A stretch of DNA of 64,000 nt from Acidimicrobiia bacterium. GTDB taxonomy: Bacteria > Actinomycetota > Acidimicrobiia > Acidimicrobiales > Acidimicrobilacustridaceae. Below the pieces are notes generated by a model. The model was not told the DNA's origin, did no database searches, and saw only the letters and a program-made list of their open reading frames with translations. The stretch spans positions 1 to 64,000 of the forward strand of contig JAFIEP010000054.1 of the NCBI GenBank assembly GCA_020832495.1, in the 5' to 3' direction. Below are positions 53,848-62,096 of this stretch, piece after piece; position 1 is the stretch's first letter, and the number at the start of each line of letters is the position of its first letter. The position numbers were made by a program, and so were the translations under genes.

Positions 53848-55599
53848 TCAGCGCCGGCTGTCGGCTGGGGGAAGCTGGTAGAGGAACACCGCTCTGGTGC
53901 CGTTGCTCTGGCTCCACCCCTCGGCCCCGGTGGTCGTGCCGCTGAAGGTGAATGGCCAAGTGGTGACCACCTGGGTCCGTTCGGCCACCTCGGGGTTCCA
54001 GAAGCGCGTGACAGCCGGTTCGATGGCGGGATCCTCGCCGTCGATGTCCACGCCGTGGTTCACGATGTAGCCGACGCCCTGCGCGTCGAGGAACGGCCCG
54101 ACTCGTCCGCTGCGGACTGCTTCGACGAAGGCGGGGCTGTTGGCCACGCCGTCGATGTTCACCACCGGGCGGTCGGCGAAGTAGCCGACGACACCGGCGT
54201 CCCACGAGGCCAGGATGGCATCGTCGTCGAGGTTGTCGGCAATCCACGCGCCGGCGTCCCGATTGGCCACCTGGATCGATCGTAGGTCGGGGTCCACGAA
54301 CCTCGACATCTGCAAGGCGCCGGCCACGAGCAGTGGGACGACGACGATGGCGGCGGCCGGGGCCACGAGTTTCGTCGTGCTGTCCGTGCGCCGCGCCGTG
54401 CGCAGCGACTGGTCGAGAAGGTCCGCGGTGAAGAGCGGGACGACGAGCAGCAAGAGCACGCCGAGGGGAGCGAAGTACCAGAGCCATTGCTGCACCGACA
54501 GGATGCTGTAGTAGCCGACCAGGAGAATGCAGAAGGCACTGAACCAGCCGAGCTGGGCCAGCGCCGACGAGGTGCGGTGCAGACCGTTCGTGCGGGGTCG
54601 TTGCTCACCGTGGGAGCGTTGCCAGGCCTTCGCCCCGACGAGGGCTGCCAAGCCGACGACCACGGCGACGGCGATGATCCGCGCCGGGGTGAGGTCCGCC
54701 CGCTTCAGTTCGCCCGAGACCTGCAGGGCGGAGCCGAACCGCACCTCGTTGAGCACCAGGTACGACAACAGACCGACCCCAGCGGGGGCGAAGAGCTCCA
54801 CCATGGCGCCCATGCCGTGGCGTCGACGATCAGCTGGGAGGGAACGGAGCTCGGCCAGGCACCACAGGCCCAGGCAGCCCAGCAGCAGCACCGCGTCAGT
54901 GCGGGTGAGCACGATCAACAGGAGCAGCAGGCCCGTGAACGCCCGCCAACGACTGTTCGCGTGCGTGAGGAGCGGCTGCTCGACAGACAGCAGGCGGGTC
55001 AGCAGCAGCGCGTAGAACAGCACGGCGATGCCCGACTCCAAGCCGTTGGCGAACATCCTCACGATGAACGGGTTGGCCACCAACAGAGCGAAGGTTCCCA
55101 CGATGGCCGCGGCCACCGGTGGAGCCATACGAGCGCCTTCTCCGGCGCGGCTCGGCAGGGGACGGCGTTCGAGGACGGCGCAGACGGCGCGACCCAGGGT
55201 GGCGACGGCGAGGGCGTAGCAGCCGAGCTGGGCCATGACGAGCACCCGGGCGGCATCGAGGCCGTCGAGACCGGCCATGAAGGCGGGGACCGACAGCAGC
55301 AGCCACATGGGGTGGTAACCGTTGGTGGGGTTGATGCCGTCGAACGTTGAGCCGGCACCCTCGGCCAGGTTGCGGGCGATGCCGAAGTAGTAGAAGGCGT
55401 CGTCGAAGGTGAAGGCGAACACTGCGTCGGGCCAGATGGCGATACTGGCGGCGTAGCCCACCCCGGTGGCCACTGCGACCGCGGTGAACAAGGGCTGGAG
55501 GTGCACGAGACGCGGCGGGGTCGTGGCATCGGTCGCCGCAGGCTCCGCCTCGGCGGGCGGGGCGTCACCGGACGCGCTGGAACCCTGGCGTGCCGTCAC
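53848..55599 (-). CDS. GT-C-like multi-pass membrane glycosyltransferase candidate
   Basis: Encodes 583 aa from a GTG at 55599 (AAGGA about 7 bases upstream). About ten to twelve hydrophobic segments follow a short polar head. The first outer loop reads FTFDDAFYYFGIARNLAEGAGSTF then NPTNGYHPMWLLL; the paired Asp after the first helix is the catalytic-loop pattern of GT-C transferases that use lipid-linked sugars. A soluble C-terminal domain of about 150 residues (AWIADNLDDDAILASWDAGVVGYFADRPVVNIDG) resembles those of PMT/ArnT-like proteins. It may modify a cell-wall glycan or protein; the donor and acceptor are unknown. Confidence 0.7.
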   Translation of the reverse strand: MTARQGSSASGDAPPAEAEPAATDATTPPRLVHLQPLFTAVAVATGVGYAASIAIWPDAVFAFTFDDAFYYFGIARNLAEGAGSTFDGINPTNGYHPMWLLLSVPAFMAGLDGLDAARVLVMAQLGCYALAVATLGRAVCAVLERRPLPSRAGEGARMAPPVAAAIVGTFALLVANPFIVRMFANGLESGIAVLFYALLLTRLLSVEQPLLTHANSRWRAFTGLLLLLIVLTRTDAVLLLGCLGLWCLAELRSLPADRRRHGMGAMVELFAPAGVGLLSYLVLNEVRFGSALQVSGELKRADLTPARIIAVAVVVGLAALVGAKAWQRSHGEQRPRTNGLHRTSSALAQLGWFSAFCILLVGYYSILSVQQWLWYFAPLGVLLLLVVPLFTADLLDQSLRTARRTDSTTKLVAPAAAIVVVPLLVAGALQMSRFVDPDLRSIQVANRDAGAWIADNLDDDAILASWDAGVVGYFADRPVVNIDGVANSPAFVEAVRSGRVGPFLDAQGVGYIVNHGVDIDGEDPAIEPAVTRFWNPEVAERTQVVTTWPFTFSGTTTGAEGWSQSNGTRAVFLYQLPPADSRR

Positions 55600-55720
55600 C
55601 CTGTTTCCTTCGGTCGATCCGGGGTTCCGGTACAGCCTTTCAGGAAGATTTCCTCCTACCGAGCGGTGAGTGGACCGGGGTGGGTGAGCCGCCGTCCGGC
55701 GGTGCCCACCCGACGCCGGT

Positions 55721-56866
55721 TCAGTCGGTGGCGTCGATGACGTGGTCGATGACGTGGTCGATGCAGCGCGTCAGCGCGACCACGTCGGCGGGGTCGATGG
55801 CCGGGAAGAGCGCCACCCGGAGCTGGTTGCGGCCCAGCTTTCGGTAGGGCTCGGTGTCCACGATGCCGTTGGCCCGCAGCGTTGCCGCCACGACAGTGGC
55901 GTCGACGCGCTCGTCGACGTCGATGGTGGCCACCACGTGGCTCCGCAGCGCCGGGTCGCTGACGAACGGTGTGGTGAGCTCACCGGCGTCGGCCCACTCG
56001 TAGATGGTGGCGGCGGAGGTGTCGCAGCGCCCGGCCGCCCACTCGAGGCCCCCGTTGGCGAGGATCCACTCCACCTGCTCGACAGCGAGCAGCACGGTGG
56101 CCAACGACGGCGTGTTGTAGGTCTGGTTCTTGCGGCTGTTGTCGAGCGCCGTGGCCAGATCCAGCGAGGCCGGGATCCAGCGGTCACTCGCCGCGATCCG
56201 TTCGATTCGTTCGATCGCCACCGGCGACAGCGCCGCCAACCACAGGCCACCGTCGCTGGCCAGGCACTTCTGCGGCGCGAAGTAATAGGCATCGACCTGG
56301 TGGGGGTCGAAGCGCAGTCCGCCTGCGGCGCTGGTGGCGTCGACCGCCACCAGGGCGTCGGCGGTGGCGCCGTCGGGTCGGGTCGGCGTGGCGGCCACAC
56401 CGGTGGAGGTCTCGTTGTGGGTCAGCGCGTACACGTCGATGCCCTCACGTGCGATCGGCGTCGGCGCGCTGCCCACCGGAGCCTCGATCACCTCGGGATC
56501 GTCGAGGTGCGGTGCCTGGCGAGCACAGGTGGCGAACTTCGAGGAGAACTCGCCGAACGTCAGGTGCTGGCTCCGTCGCTCGATCAACCCGAAGGTGAGA
56601 GCGTCCCACAACACGGTGGTGCCACCGTTGCCGAGGGCCACCTCGTACCCGTCGGGCAGGCCGAACAGTTCGGTGAGGCCCTCACGGAGACGGCCGACCA
56701 TCGACCGGACGGTGGCCTGACGGTGGCTGGTGCCCAGGTAGGTGCGGCCGGCGGCGGCGAGGGCGTCCACAGCGGAGGGACGGACCTTGGAGGGGCCGCA
56801 GCCGAAACGACCGTCGGCCGGCAGCAGTTCGGAGGGGATGGTGATGGAGGTCGTCTCGGTGGTCAC
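55721..56866 (-). CDS. serC: Phosphoserine aminotransferase (mycobacterial type)
   Basis: Encodes 381 aa from a GTG at 56866. It transaminates 3-phosphohydroxypyruvate to phosphoserine. IPSELLPADGRFGCGPSKVRPSAV opens the family as in mycobacteria. The PLP lysine is in YYFAPQKCLASDGG, and SHRQATVRSMVGRLREGL and LRVALFPAIDPADVV are typical. The C-terminus carries a small 12-bp duplication giving HVIDHVID. It diverges from the S9 peptidase gene. With serA 2.7 kb away, two of three serine-pathway enzymes are encoded here. Confidence 0.95.
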   Translation of the reverse strand: MTTETTSITIPSELLPADGRFGCGPSKVRPSAVDALAAAGRTYLGTSHRQATVRSMVGRLREGLTELFGLPDGYEVALGNGGTTVLWDALTFGLIERRSQHLTFGEFSSKFATCARQAPHLDDPEVIEAPVGSAPTPIAREGIDVYALTHNETSTGVAATPTRPDGATADALVAVDATSAAGGLRFDPHQVDAYYFAPQKCLASDGGLWLAALSPVAIERIERIAASDRWIPASLDLATALDNSRKNQTYNTPSLATVLLAVEQVEWILANGGLEWAAGRCDTSAATIYEWADAGELTTPFVSDPALRSHVVATIDVDERVDATVVAATLRANGIVDTEPYRKLGRNQLRVALFPAIDPADVVALTRCIDHVIDHVIDATD

Positions 56867-57008
56867 GTGCTGAGTCTCGCGACTGGCCCGGGTGGACACC
56901 AGCCGATACCGCTGTTCGGGATCAGCGGCGACGAACGTGGTGCCCCCGGCGTCTCGCTGCCGTAGGGTCGAGGGGGACTGATCGCCGGTCAGCTGTGTTG
57001 GAGGACCC

Positions 57009-59021
57009 ATGAGCAACGTCGCCCCCTACGGATCGTGGAGCTCACCGTTCACCACGGAGATGTTGGCGCAGTCCACCGTGCGCCTCGGCGGGCCCTTCCT
57101 GGCCGCCGGCGACATCTGGTGGTCCGAGTTGCGTCCCACCGAGGGTGGTCGGGTGCAGGTGGTGCGGCGAGGCGCTCACGGTCGGGCGGTGGATCAGTTG
57201 CCCGAGGGCTTCTCGGCCCGCTCCCGCGTGCACGAGTACGGCGGTGGTGCCTGGTGGTTGCACGGCGACCTGCTGTTCATCGTCAACTGGGAGGACCAGC
57301 GCATCTGGCGTCTCGACCCCGACGGCAGCACCCACCCGCTCACGCCGGACATCGAACCGGCTGGCTCGCACCGCTACGCCGACGGTCGGGTCACCGCCGA
57401 CGGTCGCTGGTTGATCTGCGTGCGGGAGCGCCACGAGGGTGGCGAGGTCTACAACGAGTTGGTGGCGGTGCGCGCCGATCTCGGTGACGACGACACCGGT
57501 CAGCCGCTCGAGCCGGCTGAGCCGACCGTGCTGTGGTTCGACGCCGACTTCGTGTCACACCCGCGGGTGGACAAGACCGACGGACACCTGGCGTGGATCC
57601 AGTGGAACCACCCCGACATGCCGTGGGACGCCTCGCAACTGTGGGTGGCCGGACTCGACACCATTGGGGAGTCGGTCACCCTCGAGAAGCCAGAGCGCGT
57701 GATGGGCGGCGGCAACGAGTCGCTCACGCAACCGGAGTGGAGCCCGACCGGTCACCTCCATGTGGTCTCCGATGCCGACGGATGGTGGAACCTGTGGGCT
57801 TTCTCGCGACCGGGTCGGCCTGCTGCGGGGACGGCCACCCAGGTCACGAAGGTCGAAGGCGAGCTCGCTGCGCCGCAGTGGGTGTTCGGCCAGTCCACCT
57901 ACTGCTTCACGGCCACCACCCACATGGTGGGCATCTGGCGCTTCGACGGCATCGACCACCTCGGCGTGATGCGTCGCGACGACTGGGGCGACGTGACGTG
58001 GATCGACACCCCCTATACAGCGCTTGAAGGGATCTGCGCCGGCGACGGCAGCGAGGTGGCCATGCTGGCCGGTTCGTTCACCGCCGAGCACGAGGTGGTG
58101 TCGGTCGACGCTGACCTGTTGCGCCCCGGGCGAATCCCGCCGTTCGCCGTGCGTCGGCCGGCCCACGACCTCGAGGTGGACCCGGCCTGGGTCTCGATTC
58201 CCCGGCCGGTCACGTTCCCCTCCGACGAGGGCCGCGAAGCCCACGCGCTCTACTACCCGCCGCACAACCCCGAGTTCGACGGCCCCTCCGAGGAGCGCCC
58301 ACCGCTGTTGGTGCTCAGTCATGGCGGGCCGACCGCCTCGGCCCGTCCGGTGCTGCAGCGGGCAGTGCAGGCGTTCACCAGCCGAGGTTGGGCGGTGGTG
58401 GACGTCAACTACGGCGGGTCGACCGGTTTCGGGCGTCCCTACCGCCGGCTGTTGGACGGACGGTGGGGTGAGGTCGACGTGGCCGACTGCGCCAACGCCG
58501 CCCACTGGTTGGCCGAGCAGGGTTTGGCAGACGGCGACCGGCTCGTGATCAAGGGCGGTTCCGCAGGCGGCTTCACCACCCTGGCGGCGCTGACCTTCCG
58601 TGGTGGCTTCGCTGCAGGATCGAGTCACTACGGCGTGGCCGACCTCGAGGCACTTGCGCGCGACACCCACAAGTTCGAGTCCCGGTACCTCGACCGCTTG
58701 GTCGGCCCCTATCCCGAGGCGGCCGAGCTGTACCGTCAGCGCTCGCCCATCCACCACGTGGACCGTCTGGCCTGCCCCATCATCCTGCTGCAAGGGGCCG
58801 AGGACGCCATCGTGCCGCCCGAGCAGGCCCGGGCCATGGCCGATGCCGTGGCCTCGAAGGGTCTGCCGGTGGCCATGGTCGTGTTCGACGGAGAGCAGCA
58901 CGGATTCCGCAAGGCGGACACCATCAAGCGCGCCCTCGAGGCAGAGTTGTACTTTTTTGCCAAGGTGCTGGGCTTCGAGCCCGCCGACGAACTGGCTCCC
59001 GTGGAGGTGCGTAACCTCTGA
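57009..59021 (+). CDS. S9-family prolyl oligopeptidase-like serine peptidase
   Basis: Encodes 670 aa from an ATG with GGAGGA upstream. The N-terminal ~400 residues form a beta-propeller (GNESLTQPEWSPTGHLHVVSDADGWWNLW). The C-terminal alpha/beta hydrolase domain has the triad Ser518 in KGGSAGGFTT, Asp599 in AEDAIVPPEQA and His631 in GEQHGF. The lead-in PPLLVLSHGGPTASARPVLQ gives the oxyanion loop. No signal peptide is visible, so it is probably cytosolic and trims short peptides, perhaps acyl-aminoacyl or dipeptidyl type. Confidence 0.92.
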   Translation: MSNVAPYGSWSSPFTTEMLAQSTVRLGGPFLAAGDIWWSELRPTEGGRVQVVRRGAHGRAVDQLPEGFSARSRVHEYGGGAWWLHGDLLFIVNWEDQRIWRLDPDGSTHPLTPDIEPAGSHRYADGRVTADGRWLICVRERHEGGEVYNELVAVRADLGDDDTGQPLEPAEPTVLWFDADFVSHPRVDKTDGHLAWIQWNHPDMPWDASQLWVAGLDTIGESVTLEKPERVMGGGNESLTQPEWSPTGHLHVVSDADGWWNLWAFSRPGRPAAGTATQVTKVEGELAAPQWVFGQSTYCFTATTHMVGIWRFDGIDHLGVMRRDDWGDVTWIDTPYTALEGICAGDGSEVAMLAGSFTAEHEVVSVDADLLRPGRIPPFAVRRPAHDLEVDPAWVSIPRPVTFPSDEGREAHALYYPPHNPEFDGPSEERPPLLVLSHGGPTASARPVLQRAVQAFTSRGWAVVDVNYGGSTGFGRPYRRLLDGRWGEVDVADCANAAHWLAEQGLADGDRLVIKGGSAGGFTTLAALTFRGGFAAGSSHYGVADLEALARDTHKFESRYLDRLVGPYPEAAELYRQRSPIHHVDRLACPIILLQGAEDAIVPPEQARAMADAVASKGLPVAMVVFDGEQHGFRKADTIKRALEAELYFFAKVLGFEPADELAPVEVRNL

Positions 59022-59060
59022 TGATCCGATCCGCATGCCACGGCCCCGCGGGGTGCTGCC

Positions 59061-59507
59061 GTGGCTGACTCCCCGATGTTCGTACCCGTCGGCACCTTCA
59101 CCGACGCCGAGTCGGCCACCGACGCCGCCCGCTCGCTGGTGGGGCAGGGCATCGGCGCCCAGCCCGAGAGGGTCGAGGTGGCTGCCGCCGAACCCGCAGC
59201 CAGTGCCGCCGATGACCTGCCCGAACCAGCCGAGCCGGCCGAGCCGACCGAACCAGCCGAGCCGACCGAACCAGCCGAGCCGACCGAACCAGCCGAGCCG
59301 ACCGAACCAGGCGAGCGGTGGGTGCTGAATGTCCTCGCCGAGGACGCGCTTCGGGCGTGTGAGGTGTTGGGCATCGACCCACCCGAAGAAGTGCCCGAAC
59401 CGGAGCCGCCGCAGGTGCCCTGGAAGGCGGTGCTGCTCATCTGGTTGGCGGCGCTCATCATCATCCCGCTGTTGGCCTTCTTCATCACCATCAACATCGC
59501 CGACTGA
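59061..59507 (+). CDS. DUF2007-like protein with Glu-Pro repeats and a C-terminal membrane helix
   Basis: Encodes 148 aa from a GTG. The N-terminal segment (FVPVGTFTDAESATDAARSLVGQGIGAQ) and the later RWVLNVLAEDALRACEVLGI look like two halves of a DUF2007 (putative signal-transducing) domain. They are split by an insert of repeated PAEPTE units (about residues 54-84). A single helix (VLLIWLAALIIIPLLAFFI) ends the protein. The role is unknown. It sits between the S9 peptidase and serA genes on the same strand. Confidence 0.65.
   Translation: MADSPMFVPVGTFTDAESATDAARSLVGQGIGAQPERVEVAAAEPAASAADDLPEPAEPAEPTEPAEPTEPAEPTEPAEPTEPGERWVLNVLAEDALRACEVLGIDPPEEVPEPEPPQVPWKAVLLIWLAALIIIPLLAFFITINIAD
59223..59315 (+). 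repeat. 18-bp tandem repeat encoding EPAEPT
   Basis: At least three exact head-to-tail copies of GAACCAGCCGAGCCGACC (59250-59303) plus partial copies at both sides. All keep the reading frame. Confidence 0.85.
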
Positions 59508-59562
59508 CACAGAGTGGCTGCTTCATTGGCTCCGCGCCGCACCACTGGTGAAGGATGGGCAC

Positions 59563-61134
59563 ATGGCTCGCATCCTCGTGACCGAGAAGATCGCTGACGG
59601 TGGGTTGGAGCGGCTCCGCGCCGCCGGCCACGAGGTCGACCTGCAGCTCTCGTTGTCGCCCGAGGAGCTGATCTCCGCTGTCGATGGCGCTTCTGCGCTC
59701 ATCATCCGGTCGGCCACCCAGGTCACCCCCGAGGTGCTCGAAGCAGGTGCCGATCTGACCGTGGTCGGTCGGGCGGGCATCGGGCTCGACAACGTGGCGG
59801 TCGACATCGCCACCGAGCGCGGCGTCATGGTGGTCAACGCGCCGCAGTCGAACACGCTGTCAGCCGCCGAACACACCATGGCGCTCCTGCTGGCCCAGGC
59901 CCGCAACGTGCCCCAGGCGCATGCTGCGCTGGTCGACGGTCGCTGGGAGCGGTCGCGCTGGGAAGGCGTGGAGTTGTCCGACAAGATCCTCGGCATCGTC
60001 GGGCTGGGGCGCATCGGAAAGCTGGTGGCGCAGCGGGCCAGCGCCTTCGGTATGCGGCTGGTGGCTTACGACCCGTTCGTGGCGCCCGAGCGGGCACGCC
60101 AGATCAACGTCGAGATGCTCGAGCTCGACGAGTTGCTGGCCACCGCCGACTTCGTCACCCTGCATCTGGCCAAGACCCCCGAGACGGTCGGACTGCTCGA
60201 TGCCGATCGCCTGGCCAAGGCCAAGCCGGGGCTGCGCATCATCAACGTCGCTCGCGGTGGCATCGTGGTGGAGGCCGACCTGGCCGACGCCATCCGCTCG
60301 GGTCACATCGGCGGTGCCGCCATCGACGTCTTCGCCACTGAGCCGACCACCGAGTCGCCGCTGTTCGGCCTGCCCGAGGTTGTGGTCACCCCGCACCTCG
60401 GCGCCAGCACCCGCGAAGCGCAGGACAAGGCCGGCGACACCATCGCCGAGATGGTGGGCCTGGCGCTCGCCGGTGAGTTCGTGCCCTTCGCCGTGAACGT
60501 CTCGGCCGCCGAGGCCAACGAGACGGTCCGTCCGTTCCTCCCGCTGGCCGAGCGGCTCGGTGCGCTCTTCGCCGGACTGTCGGGCGGGGCCGAGGGCGCC
60601 CTCGAGATCGAGTACCACGGCCAACTTGCCGAGTACGACACCCGCATCCTCACGCTGTCCGCCCTGAAGGGCTTCTTCGGGCGCATCTCCGACGAGCCGG
60701 TGTCCTACGTGAACGCCCCGAAGATGGCCGAGGACCACGGTATCGAGGTGCGCGAATCGGCCACCACCACGTCGCACGACTTCGTGAACCTCATCACCCT
60801 CCGCCGCGGCGGGCACACCATGGCGGCCACGCTCGTCGGCCTGCGCGGCGAGCCCCGCCTGGTGCTGGTGGACGACCACGGAGTCGACCTCCCGCCGTCG
60901 TCGCACATGCTGGTGGTCCGCAACGACGACCGCCCCGGCATGATCGGTCGGGTGGGCACCATCTTGGGTGACGCCGGGGTGAACATCGCCGACATGGACG
61001 TCGGACAGTCGCCGTCGGGGGAGAAAGCGCTCATGGTGGTGGCCACCAGCGATGCGGTGCCGGCCGAGGTGGCGGACGCGCTGCGGGCCGCCGACGGCAT
61101 CCTGTCGGTGCACGTGGTCGACATCGGCGACTGA
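59563..61134 (+). CDS. serA: D-3-phosphoglycerate dehydrogenase, long form with ACT domain
   Basis: Encodes 523 aa from an ATG with AAGGA about 7 bases upstream. It oxidises 3-phosphoglycerate, the first step to serine. NAD-binding motif: GIVGLGRIGKLVAQRASAFGMRLVAYDPF. Catalytic Arg lies in NVARGGIV, Glu in DVFATEPTTESPLF and His in TPHLGASTREAQ. An intervening substrate-binding domain and a C-terminal ACT domain (DRPGMIGRVGTILGDAGVNIADMDVGQ) match the mycobacterial type, which is inhibited by serine. Confidence 0.97.
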   Translation: MARILVTEKIADGGLERLRAAGHEVDLQLSLSPEELISAVDGASALIIRSATQVTPEVLEAGADLTVVGRAGIGLDNVAVDIATERGVMVVNAPQSNTLSAAEHTMALLLAQARNVPQAHAALVDGRWERSRWEGVELSDKILGIVGLGRIGKLVAQRASAFGMRLVAYDPFVAPERARQINVEMLELDELLATADFVTLHLAKTPETVGLLDADRLAKAKPGLRIINVARGGIVVEADLADAIRSGHIGGAAIDVFATEPTTESPLFGLPEVVVTPHLGASTREAQDKAGDTIAEMVGLALAGEFVPFAVNVSAAEANETVRPFLPLAERLGALFAGLSGGAEGALEIEYHGQLAEYDTRILTLSALKGFFGRISDEPVSYVNAPKMAEDHGIEVRESATTTSHDFVNLITLRRGGHTMAATLVGLRGEPRLVLVDDHGVDLPPSSHMLVVRNDDRPGMIGRVGTILGDAGVNIADMDVGQSPSGEKALMVVATSDAVPAEVADALRAADGILSVHVVDIGD

Positions 61135-61159
61135 GGACCGACCAGCTGCTCCCGCCGGG

Positions 61160-61188
61160 CCAGCCCGGGGCCAGTCCGGGGCCAGTCG
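61160..61188 (+). repeat. 11-bp tandem repeat after serA
   Basis: Two full units of CCAGYCCGGGG and a partial third begin 26 bases after the serA stop, in the 58-bp gap before the convergent DUF1697 gene. Confidence 0.7.
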
Positions 61189-61192
61189 CTAC

Positions 61193-61744
61193 TCAGAGGA
61201 ACTTGGCCGCCAGCCGGGCGACCGTGCCGTGGGTGCGGATGGTCGTACCACCGGTGAGCGCGTCCAGTCGACGTAGGTCGAGGTCTGTGTCGGCCAACCC
61301 GGTGGCGGGAAGCCAGTGGAGGTGGCGGCCGTCGGCCACGAGGTGGTCTGCCACGGGGACGAGGGCCTCGATCTCTGCGAGCTGCGTCGAACTGGGGGTG
61401 TGGCGGAGGAAGATCACCTGCGGCTTGCCATCGCTCGCCGCCTGCTCGGCCGCCGAGAAGGGTGTCGCGGCGGCCAGGCGTCGGACATCGGCCGCAGTGC
61501 GAACGAACACCGGCACCGGGTACCCGAGCGCGGCGGCGAGGCCGTGCTCGAGCACGTCGAGCACGGCGTCCTCGGTACGGGTGTCGTCGATGATGGCGTT
61601 GCCGCTCGCTTGGTAGAGATCGACGTGCGCGTAACCGCACGAGGCGAACGCCGCCGCCAGCTCCTCGTTGGTGAGGCGCCGCTCGCCGAGGTTCATCCCG
61701 CGTAGGAAGGCGACCTGGCGATGCCCGATGCCTGCGTCCTGCAC
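61193..61744 (-). CDS. DUF1697 family protein
   Basis: Encodes 183 aa from a GTG at 61744. The opening HRQVAFLRGMNLGERRLTNEELAAAFASCGYAHVDLYQASGNAII is the DUF1697 hallmark (usually VAFLRGINVG), and the length fits. Later segments include YPVPVFVRTAADVRRLAAATPF and QVIFLRHTPS. No catalytic motif is known for the family. There is no Shine-Dalgarno site; a CACGAT box lies 6 bases before the GTG. It converges on serA and diverges from the leuA leader. Confidence 0.85.
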   Translation of the reverse strand: MQDAGIGHRQVAFLRGMNLGERRLTNEELAAAFASCGYAHVDLYQASGNAIIDDTRTEDAVLDVLEHGLAAALGYPVPVFVRTAADVRRLAAATPFSAAEQAASDGKPQVIFLRHTPSSTQLAEIEALVPVADHLVADGRHLHWLPATGLADTDLDLRRLDALTGGTTIRTHGTVARLAAKFL

Positions 61745-61852
61745 GAGGGGATCGTGGCAGGTCCCCGCGACGGCGTCGAGCGGCCTTGGGTGGTGACACC
61801 TGTTCGTCTGTCGTCGTCGGGTCGGACGGGGGCGGGTGGGAGCTGAACTCGG

Positions 61853-61881
61853 TTGGCGATCGATGCCGGCTGCGATACCAT
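61853..61881 (+). promoter_or_regulatory. Promoter of the leuA leader
   Basis: TTGGCG (61853-61858) and TACCAT (61876-61881) are 17 bp apart. The -10 ends 8 bases before the leader-peptide ATG at 61890 (5 before an in-frame GTG at 61887). It is the best -35/-10 pair in the window. Confidence 0.65.
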
Positions 61882-61889
61882 CAGAGGTG

Positions 61890-61949
61890 ATGTCAACGTT
61901 CGCCGATTCCACCGCTACACCGGATACACCGGAACTTCTCCTTACGTAG
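61890..61949 (+). CDS. leu leader peptide (attenuation)
   Basis: A 19-residue ORF, ATG to TAG, ending TPELLLT. Three consecutive Leu codons (CTT CTC CTT, 61935-61943) lie just before the stop; CTT is uncommon in this G+C-rich DNA. It is followed at once by a perfect hairpin and a T-tailed terminator, then by leuA 147 bp downstream. This is the layout of leucine-dependent attenuation, as known for leuA in other bacteria. Confidence 0.8.
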   Translation: MSTFADSTATPDTPELLLT

Positions 61950-61975
61950 GGCGAGCACCCCTTCAGGTGCTCGCC
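61950..61975 (+). other. Perfect 10-bp hairpin in the leuA leader
   Basis: GGCGAGCACC and GGTGCTCGCC flank a six-base loop and begin right after the leader-peptide stop. A ribosome at the stop codon would cover its 5' arm. It may be the pause or the alternate structure of the attenuator. Confidence 0.75.
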
Positions 61976-61976
61976 G

Positions 61977-62012
61977 AACCCCCTGTGCCCGAGGGCCGGG
62001 GGGTTTTCTCTT
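61977..62012 (+). terminator. Attenuator terminator before leuA
   Basis: AACCCCC pairs with GGGGGTT (61977-61983 with 61999-62005). An inner GCC/GGC stem is possible, and TTTTCTCTT follows. This is the clearest intrinsic terminator in the window and sits upstream of the leuA start. Confidence 0.8.
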
Positions 62013-62045
62013 GCCCCGACCCACATCCCCGCCACATAGCCCGGC

Positions 62046-62081
62046 CACACAGCCCACACAGCCCACACAGCCCGCACAGCC
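62046..62081 (+). repeat. 9-bp tandem repeat just before leuA
   Basis: Four head-to-tail units of CACACAGCC (the last CGCACAGCC) lie between the attenuator and the AAAGG ribosome site of leuA. The tract is free of G runs and likely unstructured in RNA. Confidence 0.8.
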
Positions 62082-62096
62082 AAGAAAGGCACTCCG

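Noticed and set aside
55742-56965. A 407-codon open frame antisense to serC
   Set aside because: The sense strand is a clear serC. The antisense product is Gly/His/Arg-rich with no domain pattern, as expected for shadow frames in G+C-rich DNA.
57555-59510. A 651-codon open frame antisense to the S9 peptidase and its neighbour
   Set aside because: It spans two real genes on the other strand and has low-complexity composition with no start signal.
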